Assembly: GCF_035918155.1 (NCBI RefSeq)
Contig: NZ_CP109328.1
Coordinates: 434,001-498,000 of the forward strand
Origin: Streptomyces sp. NBC_01591
GTDB taxonomy: Bacteria > Actinomycetota > Actinomycetes > Streptomycetales > Streptomycetaceae
Direction of reading: 5' to 3'
Length of the DNA: 64,000 nucleotides
A program made the position numbers and the translations under genes. The notes under the pieces are model-generated. The model did no database searches, was not told the DNA's origin, and was given only the letters and a program-made list of their open reading frames with translations. Below are positions 52,076 to 60,949 of the stretch, piece by piece (the stretch's first letter is position 1; the number at the start of each line of letters is the position of its first letter).

Positions 52076-53341
52076 TCAGGCTTTGCTGCGAGAGGTCACC
52101 TCGGCGGCGGGGTCCGGGGTGCTGTGTCGGGTGAACGCCCACAGCACGAGCCCGAGGCAGCTGAACGCGGCACCCAGTGCGCATACGGCGCCCCAGCCGG
52201 CCACCGTGTAGAGGGAGGTCGCGGCGATGGCGCCGGTAGCGCTGCCGATCGAGTAGAAGACCATGTATCCGCCGATCAGCCGGCTGCCTGCGTCCGGGTG
52301 CAGCGCGTAGATCAGGGTCTGGTTGGTGACGTGGACCGCCTGCACGGCGAGGTCGAGAAGGATCACCCCGACGGCCAGGGCCCAGAGCGAACTGCGGGTG
52401 AAGGCCAAGGGCAACCACGAGGCGGCGAGCAGTGCCAGGGCGATGCCGGTGGTCCGCCGGGAGAGTCCGCGGTCGTTCAGGCGGCCCGCCACGGTCGCGG
52501 CCAGCGCGCCGACGACACCGATCAGGCCCAGCGCCCCGATCGCGCTGTGGGACAGGAAGTACGGGGCCTCGCTGAGCGGCAGCGCCACGCTGCTCCACAG
52601 GGTGCTGAAGGCGGCGAAGACCAGCAGACCGAACAGGGCCCGGAGCCGCAGCAGTCGTTCCCGTGCGAACAGGGTGATCGTGGAGCGCAGGAGCTGTCCG
52701 TAGCGCAGGGTTGTCGGCGGCGCGTCACTGTGGCGCGGCAGTACTCGGTACAGGACCAGGGCGAGCAGAGCGGTGAGCGATGCCGAGGCGAGGTAGACGG
52801 AGCGCCAGCCCGCGAGATCGGCCATGAGGCCGGATGCGGTGCGGGCGAGCAGGATTCCGATGACCACGCCGCTGGTGACCAGCCCGACGACCCGCCCGCG
52901 CCCGGCGAGAGGGGCCAGTGATGCCGCGAAGGCCACCAGCGTCTGCGTGACGACCGCGAGAAGCCCCGTCGCGGCCATGCCCGCGAGCAGCATCGCCGCC
53001 GTGTGGGCGGTGGCTACCACGGCCAGCGCCACCACCAGGAGCAGCAACTGGGCCACGATGAGCCGTCTGCGGTCGGCCACGTCGCCCAGCGGCACGAGGA
53101 AGAAGAGTCCCAGCCCGTATCCGACATGCGTGAGGGTGACCACGCTGCCGACCAGCGCCGGGCTCATGGCGAGGTCATGGCCCATGGTCACGAGGAGCGG
53201 CTGGGAGAAGTAGACGTTGGCCACCGCTGCCCCGCAGGCGACGGCGAACAGAATGACGACGCCACGGGACAGGACGGACTCGGAACCCTCCCCGCTTCGG
53301 GCCTCGGTCCGTCGTGTCGCAGCCTCACCGTTGCCGGGCAT
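52076..53341 (-). CDS. MFS transporter, drug-efflux type
   Basis: A 421-residue protein with about 12 membrane segments and the MFS loop PLGDVADRRR. GGAGGGG is 5 nt before the ATG at 53341; an ATG at 53359 is also in frame but lacks a site. Divergent from the HxlR gene; the inverted repeat between them suggests HxlR control of this exporter. Confidence 0.92.
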   Translation of the reverse strand: MPGNGEAATRRTEARSGEGSESVLSRGVVILFAVACGAAVANVYFSQPLLVTMGHDLAMSPALVGSVVTLTHVGYGLGLFFLVPLGDVADRRRLIVAQLLLLVVALAVVATAHTAAMLLAGMAATGLLAVVTQTLVAFAASLAPLAGRGRVVGLVTSGVVIGILLARTASGLMADLAGWRSVYLASASLTALLALVLYRVLPRHSDAPPTTLRYGQLLRSTITLFARERLLRLRALFGLLVFAAFSTLWSSVALPLSEAPYFLSHSAIGALGLIGVVGALAATVAGRLNDRGLSRRTTGIALALLAASWLPLAFTRSSLWALAVGVILLDLAVQAVHVTNQTLIYALHPDAGSRLIGGYMVFYSIGSATGAIAATSLYTVAGWGAVCALGAAFSCLGLVLWAFTRHSTPDPAAEVTSRSKA

Positions 53342-53371
53342 CAGCACCCCTCCGTACATCTGGTTTCATCT

Positions 53372-53406
53372 TGCTACCAGTGGTGACGGTAACTTCCTTG
53401 GTAGCA
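53372..53406. promoter_or_regulatory. HxlR/MFS divergent operator candidate
   Basis: Inverted repeat tgctacca (53372-53379) and tggtagca (53399-53406) with 19 nt between, in the 100-bp region between the MFS and HxlR starts. Suits a dimeric winged-helix repressor. Confidence 0.65.
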
Positions 53407-53441
53407 TGTTGCAACCATCGTGAGAGTGAGTGAGGGACGCC

Positions 53442-53894
53442 ATGGTGACCAGGACGCGCTTCGACGACAGCGAATGCCCCGTCGCCCGGTCGGTGGACGC
53501 GATCGGCGACTGGTGGTCCCTGCTGATCGTGCGGGACGCCTTCGACGGAAGCCGGCGCTTCGGGGAGTTCCAGCGCAGCCTCGGCGTGGCGAAGAACATC
53601 CTCACCGCGCGTCTGCGCACCCTGGTCGCCGGCGGTGTCCTCGAATCCGTCCCCGCCTCGGACGGCAGCGCCTACCGCGAGTACGTGCTGACTCCGAAGG
53701 GCAAGGCGCTCTTCCCCGTCATCGTGGCACTGCGGCAGTGGGGTGAACAGAACTTCTTCGCCCCCGGTGAGCCGCACTCACAGTTGATCGACCGCCGGCA
53801 GGGACATCGCCTCCGCGCACTGGAAGTGCTGTCTGCGGACGGACGGCGACTGGACTCCGACGACACCACCGTCCACAAGATCTCCGCCCAGTGA
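53442..53894 (+). CDS. HxlR-family winged-helix regulator
   Basis: A 150-residue MarR-like HxlR protein: an early Cys in DDSECPVARSVDAIGDWW, the helix-turn-helix LGVAKNILTARLRTL, then YVLTPKGKAL. The Cys may sense electrophiles or redox change, as in HypR/YodB-type members. Regulates itself or the divergent MFS exporter. ATG 53442 chosen; a GTG at 53430 is in frame. Confidence 0.92.
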   Translation: MVTRTRFDDSECPVARSVDAIGDWWSLLIVRDAFDGSRRFGEFQRSLGVAKNILTARLRTLVAGGVLESVPASDGSAYREYVLTPKGKALFPVIVALRQWGEQNFFAPGEPHSQLIDRRQGHRLRALEVLSADGRRLDSDDTTVHKISAQ

Positions 53895-54048
53895 CCGGTC
53901 GTACGGGAACGCGCCGTCGACCATGACCGTGCCCAGGGTGCGGTCCGGATGCCGGTCGGCCCGGTGCGCCCCGGCGAACGCCCCGTAGGGCCGGCCCGCC
54001 AGGAGCGCCCGGGTCCGCACCCGTGGCCCTCCGTCCCGTCAAGTCCCA

Positions 54049-54456
54049 TCAGGCGGCGTCGAGGGCTCCGGTGATCTTGCGGGCCATCTCGGCCAGGGTG
54101 GGGCTGGGCTCGCCCTTGTGGGCCCGGGCGGCTGCTTCGCCGGCGACGACGACGGTGCTGCGGAAGTTGTCGGCCTCTTCCGGAGCCTGCTTCTTGAGCA
54201 GGCTCATCGCCGCGGTCAGGGCCGGCAGCACGCGGTCGGCGAGTTCGGCTGTGGACTTGCCGTTCAGGTTCATGCCCTTGGACTTCTCGGCGAGCACGTG
54301 CCCGACCAGCCCGGTCGCGGAGGACAGGGCGATGCTGCCGTGGGTGGCGGCCTTGTGGGGCGAGCCGGCGGCGTCAGCGGCGGCCAGCAGTGTGACGGCG
54401 CCGTACGCGGCGGTCCGCAGGGTGTTCTTGTCCTGGTCGGTCAGGGTGATGGACAT
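54049..54456 (-). CDS. Conserved helical protein, unknown
   Basis: A 135-residue mostly helical protein, no signal peptide or membrane span (opening MSITLTDQDKNTLRTAAYGA). Lys/Ala-rich with no motif I recognise. AAGGAGC lies about 5 nt before the ATG. An inverted-repeat-rich region (54531-54599) lies just upstream and may control it. Confidence 0.8.
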   Translation of the reverse strand: MSITLTDQDKNTLRTAAYGAVTLLAAADAAGSPHKAATHGSIALSSATGLVGHVLAEKSKGMNLNGKSTAELADRVLPALTAAMSLLKKQAPEEADNFRSTVVVAGEAAARAHKGEPSPTLAEMARKITGALDAA

Positions 54457-54530
54457 GGTGGTGTGCTCCTTCGAATCTGTTTCGGTTCCTGATCTTCGCG
54501 GTGGTGGTTGACCGGCCCCGCTTCCGTGAC

Positions 54531-54599
54531 GCCATCATGGCACACGTATGGCGCCATTGCGAGCCATTAGTGGTGCCATGTTTGGCATCACGGGTGCCA
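54531..54599. promoter_or_regulatory. Cluster of ATGGC/GCCAT boxes
   Basis: At least six GCCA/TGGC boxes within 69 bp, including atggcgccat (54548-54557) and the inverted pair atggcac (54537-54543) / gtgccat (54573-54579). Likely a regulator-binding region for the minus-strand gene. Confidence 0.4.
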
Positions 54600-54829
54600 C
54601 GGTCTGGTCGTGATTCATGAAGCCGCAGGTCGGAGGCTGTCTCCCTCTGGCGCCGACGCGGCCAAAATCTCTGTGAATCCCATGGATGGGCTGTGCTTCT
54701 TCATGGGCGGCCCGACCACCTGGGGGCCTGACCACCTGGGGCGGTCCCACTGCCGCGGTACATCGACAGCCCCCGAACGACGACGTCGGTCTTCAAGACC
54801 ACATCCGGGTCTTGGAGACCGACGTCACG
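54600..54829. other. Gap upstream of LAxTG remnant
   Basis: No gene-like frame with a plausible start was seen in this stretch. Confidence 0.4.
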
Positions 54830-55100
54830 TCAGGCTCCGAATTCGCCGACAGCACCCCATGGGTCGGGTGCGGGCCGCTGCCGTACGCGGGACCGGTGGG
54901 GTTGTCCGGCCCGGTTGCTGGTCCTGCGCCGGCGCATCCACCACACGAGTGCACCACCGGCGGCTACGACAGCGGCGGCGATTCCGCTGATGAGGCCGAT
55001 GGGGGGTGTCACCACCGGTGTCGGCGAGGCCGCCGTCGGGGTCCTTGGTGGCCGGGGGCTGGTCGCCGCCGGTCGGGTCGGTTCCGGCGTCGGCTTGCCG
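54830..55100 (-). pseudogene. LAxTG surface-protein C-terminus with frameshift
   Basis: Minus-strand reading TGGDQPPATKDPDGG then LADTGGDTP is a sortase-type sorting signal. The expected hydrophobic anchor follows in the next frame: PIGLISGIAAAVVAAGG, ALVWWM and RRRR. The break lies at a run of six C (near 55007-55012 on the plus strand), where one extra base splits them. The N-terminal part is absent. Sortase class E of Streptomyces uses LAxTG. Confidence 0.7.
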
Positions 55101-55349
55101 GCCGGGCCCAGGAAGTGAGTGCGGACGCCACACTCAACTGGGCCGCGATCAGAGCAAGATGCCGCTCACCGCGACCGGGCCTGTGACGTTCGTAGGAACC
55201 GGCCTCGGCGAAACCGGAGACCGACCGGACGACCTCGTCGAGCAACGCCACCGCCCGGCGGGGATAGAAACCCTCGACGTTGTACGCCTGCCGCAGATCG
55301 GCAACCGCGGCCGTCAGCCGTCGCGGCTCCGTGTGCCGGCCGGGCCCAC
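55101..55349 (-). pseudogene. Unknown minus-strand fragment
   Basis: The minus frame through 55340 (ADLRQAYNVEGFYPRRAVALLDEVV) and the following stretch (RHLALIAAQLSVASALTSWA) looks gene-like but has no start and runs into the LAxTG remnant in a different frame. I do not recognise it. Confidence 0.35.
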
Positions 55350-55443
55350 CCGGCGCGACGTCCGGCACACGACCTCCGTACTCGGCCCGGACATCGCACC
55401 GGCGCGACGTCCGGCACACGACCTCCGTACTCGGCCCGGACAT
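55350..55443. repeat. 45-bp direct repeat, 49-bp period
   Basis: Copy 1 is 55350-55394, copy 2 is 55399-55443, identical over 45 bp (from ccggcgcgacgtccggcaca to a cggacat end). It lies exactly between the sigma-factor fragment and the unknown fragment. Confidence 0.9.
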
Positions 55444-55660
55444 CCCCGAACAGGACGCTCGAACGCCTCACGGAGTACGTACACGGCGCGTTCGACGGGG
55501 GAGGGCTGCTCCGTCAGGAGCCGGACCGCGAACTCGAGCGCCTCCCCGCGTTCGGCCTCCCGCACCGGATCGACGGATGCGAGATCTCGTTCCGGACCCC
55601 ATCCGCCGGTACTGACCTCGCGACGAGCGCGGGCCGAGGTTGCCGCGCTTCCCCGCCCCC
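55444..55660 (-). pseudogene. ECF sigma factor (SigJ-like) fragment
   Basis: Reads SARARREVSTGGWGPERDL, then REAERGEALEFAVRLL and LTEQPSPVERAVYVLREAFE, the region between sigma-2 and sigma-4 of ECF41/SigJ-type factors. It ends where the 45-bp repeat starts; no sigma-4 helix-turn-helix follows. The start is also absent. Confidence 0.7.
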
Positions 55661-55968
55661 AATGGTCTGAACCGCCGGGACCGGATCATCGTGCGCCAAG
55701 GCCCGGCTCAGTGACCTGGCCACCGTCGCCCGGAGCGGGTGCCGGGCGCACCCGTGGAAGCCCGGGTGTACCGCCGGGCGAAGCGCGACCCCGTCATCCG
55801 GGCCCCGGTGCGGGAGCGGCGTGCCCAGCGGTCGAGGCCGGAAGCGGGAGTGCCGCCACATGAGATCAATTCAGGCCACAAATACGACACTTCAGCGTAT
55901 CTGCACAGTTGGATGCCGCGCCTCGGATAGTTAGTGGATCTTCCTGATCCCCCGACCGAGGAGCCCTC
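55661..55968. other. Gap upstream of lipase
   Basis: No convincing gene. The last 100 bp are less GC-rich (tcaattcaggccacaaatac...) and probably hold the lipase promoter. Confidence 0.5.
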
Positions 55969-57192
55969 GTGCTTTGTCGTCGTGTCCTGGGCAAGCGTGC
56001 CGTGGCAGCACTCACCGCCACAGCCTCCGCCGCGCTCACCTTCACCGCGTCCTCCGGCGAGGCGGCCGCCGCCGACCGGTTGCTCTCACCGCAACGGCCG
56101 ACGAGCCTGCCCGCCGAGCACGGCGACGTGCTCAGCTCGGAGCCCGGCGTCTTCTACCTGGATCCGCTCAAGGCGATCAAGGTCAATGCGAGCGTGCACC
56201 GGATCATGTACCGCACCACCGATCGCGCCGGGAAGGCCATCGTCGTCACCGGCACCGTGCTGAACCCCAGGACTTCCCAGTACGGCCAACGTCCGATCGT
56301 CGCCTTCGCCCCCGGTACCCAGGGCCTGGCGGACAAGTGTGCCCCCTCCCGCCAGCTGGCCGACGGCACCGAGTACGAGGCGCTGCCCATCAAGAAGCTC
56401 CTCGACCAGGGCTATGCCGTGGTGGTGACCGACTATCAAGGGCTGGGCACACCCGGCATCCACACGTACATGGACCGCGAGGCGCAGGGCCGCGCCGTCC
56501 TGGATTCCGTCCGGGCGGCCCAGCGTCTGAATGCCGTGGATCTCCCGGACGCCGGGCCGGTCGCGCTCTACGGCTACTCCCAGGGCGGTGGTGCGACGGC
56601 GTCCGCCGCCGAACTGGCCCCGACCTACGTGCCCGAACTGAAGATCAAGGGCGCCGTCGTCGGCGCTCCGCCCGCGGACATGAACAAGGTGGCCGACAGC
56701 ATGGACGGCTCCGCCTACGGGGCGTTCTTCAACTACGCCCTCTCCGGCCTCTCCACCGCGTACGGCATCGACATCGACCCGTACCTGAACGCCCTCGGTA
56801 AACGCGTGACGAACGACCTGCGGGACAACCTGTGCACGACGCAGGCGCTCGCCAAGTACCCCTTCCTGAACTCGCGTTTCCTGACCGTGGACGGGCGCCC
56901 GCTGACCGAGCGCCTCAAGCGCGCCCCGTGGGACACGATCGTGGCCGAACAGCAGCTCGGCAAGCGCAAGCCTGCGGTGCCTGTCCTGCTCTCCCACAGC
57001 GCCCTGGACGATGTCGTCCCCCAACAGGTCGGCAAGAACCTGGCCGCCGACTGGTGCCGCCGGGGCACGACGGTGAGGTTCGCCGGCAACTACATCCCCG
57101 GCCACATCGCCGCAACCGAGGGCACCAGCGCCGAGGGCCTTCCCTGGCTCGCGGACCGCTTCGCCGGCAGGGCCGCATCGAGCACCTGCTGA
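55969..57192 (+). CDS. Secreted lipase, LIP family
   Basis: A 407-residue exported alpha/beta hydrolase. GTG start, GAGGAG 6-8 nt upstream. N-terminal Sec signal (RRVLGKRAVAALTATASAALT, cleavage near GEAAAADR). Nucleophile Ser in GYSQGG; Asp region SHSALDDVVP; late His in IPGHIAATEG. Secretory lipases of this family cleave triglycerides and esters outside the cell. Followed by a perfect 18-bp hairpin. Confidence 0.92.
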   Translation: MLCRRVLGKRAVAALTATASAALTFTASSGEAAAADRLLSPQRPTSLPAEHGDVLSSEPGVFYLDPLKAIKVNASVHRIMYRTTDRAGKAIVVTGTVLNPRTSQYGQRPIVAFAPGTQGLADKCAPSRQLADGTEYEALPIKKLLDQGYAVVVTDYQGLGTPGIHTYMDREAQGRAVLDSVRAAQRLNAVDLPDAGPVALYGYSQGGGATASAAELAPTYVPELKIKGAVVGAPPADMNKVADSMDGSAYGAFFNYALSGLSTAYGIDIDPYLNALGKRVTNDLRDNLCTTQALAKYPFLNSRFLTVDGRPLTERLKRAPWDTIVAEQQLGKRKPAVPVLLSHSALDDVVPQQVGKNLAADWCRRGTTVRFAGNYIPGHIAATEGTSAEGLPWLADRFAGRAASSTC

Positions 57193-57197
57193 CCTCG

Positions 57198-57245
57198 GTG
57201 ATGCCCCTCTGCCCCTCCGTCCGCAAAGGGGCAGAGGGGCATCAC
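57198..57245 (+). terminator. Lipase terminator, 18-bp stem
   Basis: Arms 57198-57215 and 57228-57245 perfectly complementary with a 12-nt loop, just after the stop codon. Confidence 0.9.
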
Positions 57246-57670
57246 GGCTGACGGAGCATGTCGGGCCCGCGGTCGCTTCCAGGAACTACCGGAGTGATCC
57301 CGGAGCCGGCCCACCGCTGCTGCAGGTTGTCCATCACTGCGCGGAAGGACCCACCCGTTCCGTTCGGCGCGTTCTTCGAGTTGACGGTAGCCGCTCCATC
57401 ATGCCGACGAACTGCTCGATGCTGTGCGCACGTTTGGGCTCGACACCCTCCGTGGTTGTCCATGGCGCCGTCCTTGCCCCTCCGTCCGACAGGCAGCAAG
57501 GCTCTGTCGCGGCCCGGACCTTTGTCCGGGAAGTGGCGGTGACCAGCCAGGACAGCAACGGACTGTCCGGGACACCGGGCATCCCTTGCCGGACGGCGCC
57601 CCCGGCCAGCAGGGTCGGTGCTGCCGGCGAAACAGTCACGTACAGCCACACGCCACACAGGAGTGTTCTC
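57246..57670 (-). pseudogene. Helix-turn-helix gene remnant
   Basis: The minus strand reads MDNHGGVEPKRAHSIEQFVG then MMERL at about 57462-57400, like the N-terminus of an XRE-type regulator, but frame breaks follow. A tail AVMDNLQQRWAGSG lies in another frame. The plus-strand remainder of the gap (57463-57670) shows only the promoter and ribosome binding area of the L,D-transpeptidase gene. Confidence 0.4.
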
Positions 57671-58282
57671 ATGCGAAAGAACGCACGGTCCGCACGCATC
57701 ATCCCCCTCGCGCTCGCCGCCGTCTTCGTCGGTGGCCTGAGCGCCACCACGGCCGCCCCGGCGCAGGCGCGCACCGAGACCCAGGCGTCCACCCAGGCGT
57801 CCGCCCGGACGACCGACGCCTATTACCTGCGCTTCAACAAGGGTTCGGTCACCAACTCCCGCCTCGAGCTGGTCAAGCGCACTCCCGGCCGGGACAAGGT
57901 GATCAAGACGTACAAGGCGGGCTCGGGCCAGGTCAAGAACACCTGCGCCGTCGGCAAGGGCTGGCTGCCCAACGCTGGGGCGAGCAAGCCGTACGCCGTC
58001 CAGTGGCACCGCAAGAACTTCGACGGCATCATCAACGGCTTCGTCATCAAGATCTCTGACCGCAAGTGCTACAACGGCACCAAGCGCACCGAGCTGTTCA
58101 TCCACAGCGAGATGAAGCCGAACGGCAAGCAGGGCACCCGCGAGTCCGAGCGGTGGACGAACAGCGGCCCCAACGACTACTACTCCAACGGCTGCATCAA
58201 GCTCAACCCGACCAACATCAAGGACCTGTTCAAGCGCCTGGACCGCCTCGGCTGGCCGAAGAAGCTGTACGTGGTGAACTGA
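57671..58282 (+). CDS. Secreted YkuD-type L,D-transpeptidase
   Basis: A 203-residue exported protein. Signal peptide opens MRKNARSARIIPLALAAVF, cleavage near AQARTE. Catalytic region: His in LFIHSEM, then SNGCIKL with nucleophile Cys, the HxxxxxSxGC(I/V) pattern of YkuD domains. Probably cross-links or modifies peptidoglycan, or a sheath peptide. It lacks SH3 or PG-binding domains. Confidence 0.88.
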   Translation: MRKNARSARIIPLALAAVFVGGLSATTAAPAQARTETQASTQASARTTDAYYLRFNKGSVTNSRLELVKRTPGRDKVIKTYKAGSGQVKNTCAVGKGWLPNAGASKPYAVQWHRKNFDGIINGFVIKISDRKCYNGTKRTELFIHSEMKPNGKQGTRESERWTNSGPNDYYSNGCIKLNPTNIKDLFKRLDRLGWPKKLYVVN

Positions 58283-58301
58283 CCCGCGTCAGTGCTCTGT
58301 C

Positions 58302-58346
58302 CGTGGTGCCCGGGAGGCCCGTCGAGGTGTCCTCCCGGGCACCACG
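58302..58346 (+). terminator. Terminator, 16-bp stem
   Basis: Arms 58302-58317 and 58331-58346, perfectly complementary, 13-nt loop, 20 nt past the L,D-transpeptidase stop. Confidence 0.88.
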
Positions 58347-58770
58347 TGTTGCTTGCGGGGCCTGGACGGCCACCGACGGGAGCGGCATGGGCACCGGCCT
58401 CGCCCTCACCGGCGCCGAACAGCACACCGCGCAGCACCACGTCCTTGAGCCGCAACCTCGGCAGAAGTACGCCGTCCTCGTCCTTGTCCGGCTGTGCATG
58501 GGGGCGCTGGGCGGAAGTCACACCAGCACCGTATGCCGCAGCCATGACAGGATCCGCGGCGGGTCCGCAATGCGCACAACGGTGGGAGCAGCCCCGGCAA
58601 CGTACGGGACGGGTCGGCACTGTCGTCCTCCCACGCTGCTCATGGACAGCGTGTCACTCGCCCTTGCCACGACTCCCCATCAGCTCGGCAGCATGCTGAC
58701 CAGCGAGTCGCGCAGGCGGGTGCGCTCGGTGCTCATGAAGCGGTGCAGGCTCCGGGAGGGGTTCTGCGCG
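58347..58770. other. 424-bp gap
   Basis: No intact gene seen. A minus-strand 18-codon frame starting MSTERTRLRDS ends here (about 58735-58682) but has no ribosome binding site. Confidence 0.4.
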
Positions 58771-59307
58771 TCAGTCCTGGTTCGCTGCGGACAGAGCCTC
58801 GGTGACCATGCGGGCGGCGAAGTCGCGGTCGCCGGTGAGCCGGTTGATGTGCTCCGCGAGCAGCAAGGCTGTGGCTTCCAGCGGATTCATCTCGTCCCCG
58901 GTCCAGTCTCCGTACTGCTTGCGCCACAGGCTGGGGCTCAGACCAGTGCCGGCCGCGACGACCAGGCCGACCATGGTGGGGATCACTTCGGGACGGATGC
59001 TCTTGGGCATCATGCGCATCGAGGCCACGAAGCCGGGCACCACGTACTCGATGACGTCCTTGTCGTGCTCTTCGTAGGTCATCCGCAGCCACTGCATGAA
59101 CATGTAGATGAGCGTGCACGCGCCGTCCACCACGTCATTGGCTTCCTCGGGGCCCAGTGACGCGGTGAATTGGTCCATCAATTGCTGCTGTTCGGAGTTG
59201 GCCCCGGCCTGGCCGTCGTAGATGGCTTTGAGCCGAGAGTCGATCGCCATGAGCGCTACACCCACATCGCCGGCAGGAGCGTACGCGGGGTCGCAGGGTG
59301 ATGACAC
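58771..59307 (-). CDS. Conserved protein, unknown function
   Basis: A 178-residue soluble helical protein. GTG start with AAGGAGG 5 nt upstream, a strong site that decides the start. Opens MSSPCDPAYAPAGDVG, then long helices (VVDGACTLIYMFMQWLR, EYVVPGFVASMRMMPK). No catalytic motif recognised. Confidence 0.85.
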   Translation of the reverse strand: MSSPCDPAYAPAGDVGVALMAIDSRLKAIYDGQAGANSEQQQLMDQFTASLGPEEANDVVDGACTLIYMFMQWLRMTYEEHDKDVIEYVVPGFVASMRMMPKSIRPEVIPTMVGLVVAAGTGLSPSLWRKQYGDWTGDEMNPLEATALLLAEHINRLTGDRDFAARMVTEALSAANQD

Positions 59308-59580
59308 AGGATCCTCCTTGGGTGACCGTGGGCAACGCGGCATGTTCGTACGGTAGTCGCTGATGGGGGTGCCCTGCGTCAATGTTCGGTGTTACCGGAC
59401 AGCGGGATCGGATCGTTCCTGCGGGGCGGCGCAGCGCCGTGAGCCCCGCGCCGACGAACGCGGTCGCCCACGCCGTCCGTCGCGGGCCATCCGGGCGGGG
59501 CGCCCGGCCCGTACGGCATGGCGCTCGGAGCCCCGACGCCCGGCGGGGGATGCTGATGGCTCCCTGCGCAGGAGAGGTCT

Positions 59581-60072
59581 GTGAGCGATCCCAGCCCCCG
59601 AGTGACCCAGAGGCCTGCGTCCGCAGTAGCAGGCGAATTCATTCCCGCTCCCGGGGTCATCGGCATCGGGCTCGCCGCGGTGCTGACGTTCGCACTCGCC
59701 CAGGGCTCGTGGCAGTGGTTCGCCACGTTCATCGGGGTGACACTCCTGGCGGTGATGTTCGCCTTCCAACGACGGGCGGAGTGGGCGCCGGGCATCCGCT
59801 CGGCGTACATGCGCGGCCTGGTCGCGTACGCGCTGGTCGTCGGCCTGTGTGTGGCCATCGCACTCGCCCCCCTGCTGCAGCGCCAGGCCTGGCTGTTTCC
59901 GATGCCGGGCACGCGCGGCGACTGCGAGCTGCTGGGCAGGTACCAGGCCCTTCAGGCGGAGGCCGCGCTGGGGAACCTGGCCGGCAGCGACGGTGCGGCC
60001 CTGGCGTTCGCGCAGGAGGACCAGGCCCGTGAGGCCGTTGCCGACTGCCTGGCGGCCACGACGACGATGTGA
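59581..60072 (+). CDS. Membrane protein, unknown function
   Basis: A 163-residue protein with GTG start and GGAGAGG 4-7 nt upstream. Three hydrophobic segments (VIGIGLAAVLTFALAQ, FATFIGVTLLAVMFAF, AYALVVGLCVAIALAPLL) followed by an external tail with two Cys (GDCELLG, VADCLAA) that may pair. No family recognised. Confidence 0.75.
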   Translation: MSDPSPRVTQRPASAVAGEFIPAPGVIGIGLAAVLTFALAQGSWQWFATFIGVTLLAVMFAFQRRAEWAPGIRSAYMRGLVAYALVVGLCVAIALAPLLQRQAWLFPMPGTRGDCELLGRYQALQAEAALGNLAGSDGAALAFAQEDQAREAVADCLAATTTM

Positions 60073-60234
60073 CTACCTCTGTACGGGGTGGGTGTGGCGG
60101 TGCTGGTGGGGACGGGTGTCTGGTTCCGCGACCGGGCCCGGTCGCGGTCGCGGGGCAGATCAGGCCCTGTGGCGCGAGTGGAACGCCACTCGACTCGGTA
60201 GCGAAACCCGCGCCGTGCTTGACCATCTTGCTGA

Positions 60235-60837
60235 TCAGGAGGTGCTGCCGCGTCGGGCGTAGGCGCGGGCGGCGCGGGCTCGGTCGCCGCAGCGGGTGGA
60301 GCACCAGTGGCGGCGGCCGTGCCGGAGCAGGTAGCGGTTGCAGGGCGGGGAGCCGCAGGCGATGAGGCGTTCGGCGTCGGGGGAGGTGAGCAGGTCGGCG
60401 GCGTCGGCGGCGAGGGTCGCGAGCGCGTGGTCGACGATCTGCGTGGTGGGGTGCGGGGCGGCGCGGTAGGGGCCGGTCTTGTCATCCCACTGCAGCAGTG
60501 GGGCGGTGGGAACTCTGATCAGCGCGTCATTGACGGCGCCCAGGGCGGCGGGGAGGGCGGGCAGCCCGTCGACGCGGGAGGCGAACAGTGCCCTGATCTG
60601 CTCGCGCAGGGAGCGCAGCTGCGTCGCGCACATCTCCCGCATCCCGATCTCGACCGGGGCGAGACCGCGTTCGGTCAGCCACTCGTTCGCCGCTGCGGGC
60701 GTCCCGAGCTGGTCGATGTAGTGCCCGCCGGGCAGCGCGATGGCGCTGTTGGCGAGAGCGAGAGCCGGGTACTGCTCCGCGCCCGGTGCGGGTGGCAGGC
60801 CGGATTCGGGGGGCGCGATCTCTTCCATGACCCTCAT
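60235..60837 (-). CDS. CGNR zinc-finger (ABATE-type) regulator
   Basis: A 200-residue protein with an N-terminal ABATE-like domain and a C-terminal zinc finger: CGSPPC then HWCSTRCGDRARA. The usual CGNR reads CGDR here. Such proteins bind DNA at short repeats and often repress a divergent gene. ATG 60837 chosen; 60828 (MEEIAPP) possible. Faces an MBL-fold gene across a region with four identical 7-mer boxes. Confidence 0.88.
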   Translation of the reverse strand: MRVMEEIAPPESGLPPAPGAEQYPALALANSAIALPGGHYIDQLGTPAAANEWLTERGLAPVEIGMREMCATQLRSLREQIRALFASRVDGLPALPAALGAVNDALIRVPTAPLLQWDDKTGPYRAAPHPTTQIVDHALATLAADAADLLTSPDAERLIACGSPPCNRYLLRHGRRHWCSTRCGDRARAARAYARRGSTS

Positions 60838-60863
60838 GGTACAAGCTCCATTCATCCATGACT

Positions 60864-60938
60864 CTCACGGTTTGGTTTGAGTTTATCCGTGAGGTCTGGT
60901 TATGGTGACCTCACGGTTCAACCGCAACTATCCGTGAG
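60864..60938. promoter_or_regulatory. Four-box operator array between CGNR and MBL genes
   Basis: ctcacgg (60864-60870), ccgtgag (60887-60893), ctcacgg (60910-60916), ccgtgag (60932-60938): the same 7-mer four times in alternating direction, with starts 23, 23 and 22 bp apart, near two DNA turns each. Confidence 0.85.
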
Positions 60939-60949
60939 GTGCGTTTCTC

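Noticed and set aside
55350..55443. 45-bp direct repeats as attL/attR
   Set aside because: They are 4 bp apart with no element between them and no tRNA or integrase nearby; a simple duplication is more likely.
58682..58735. 18-codon frame starting MSTERTRLRDS as a second short peptide gene
   Set aside because: No ribosome binding site and no modifying enzymes beside it.
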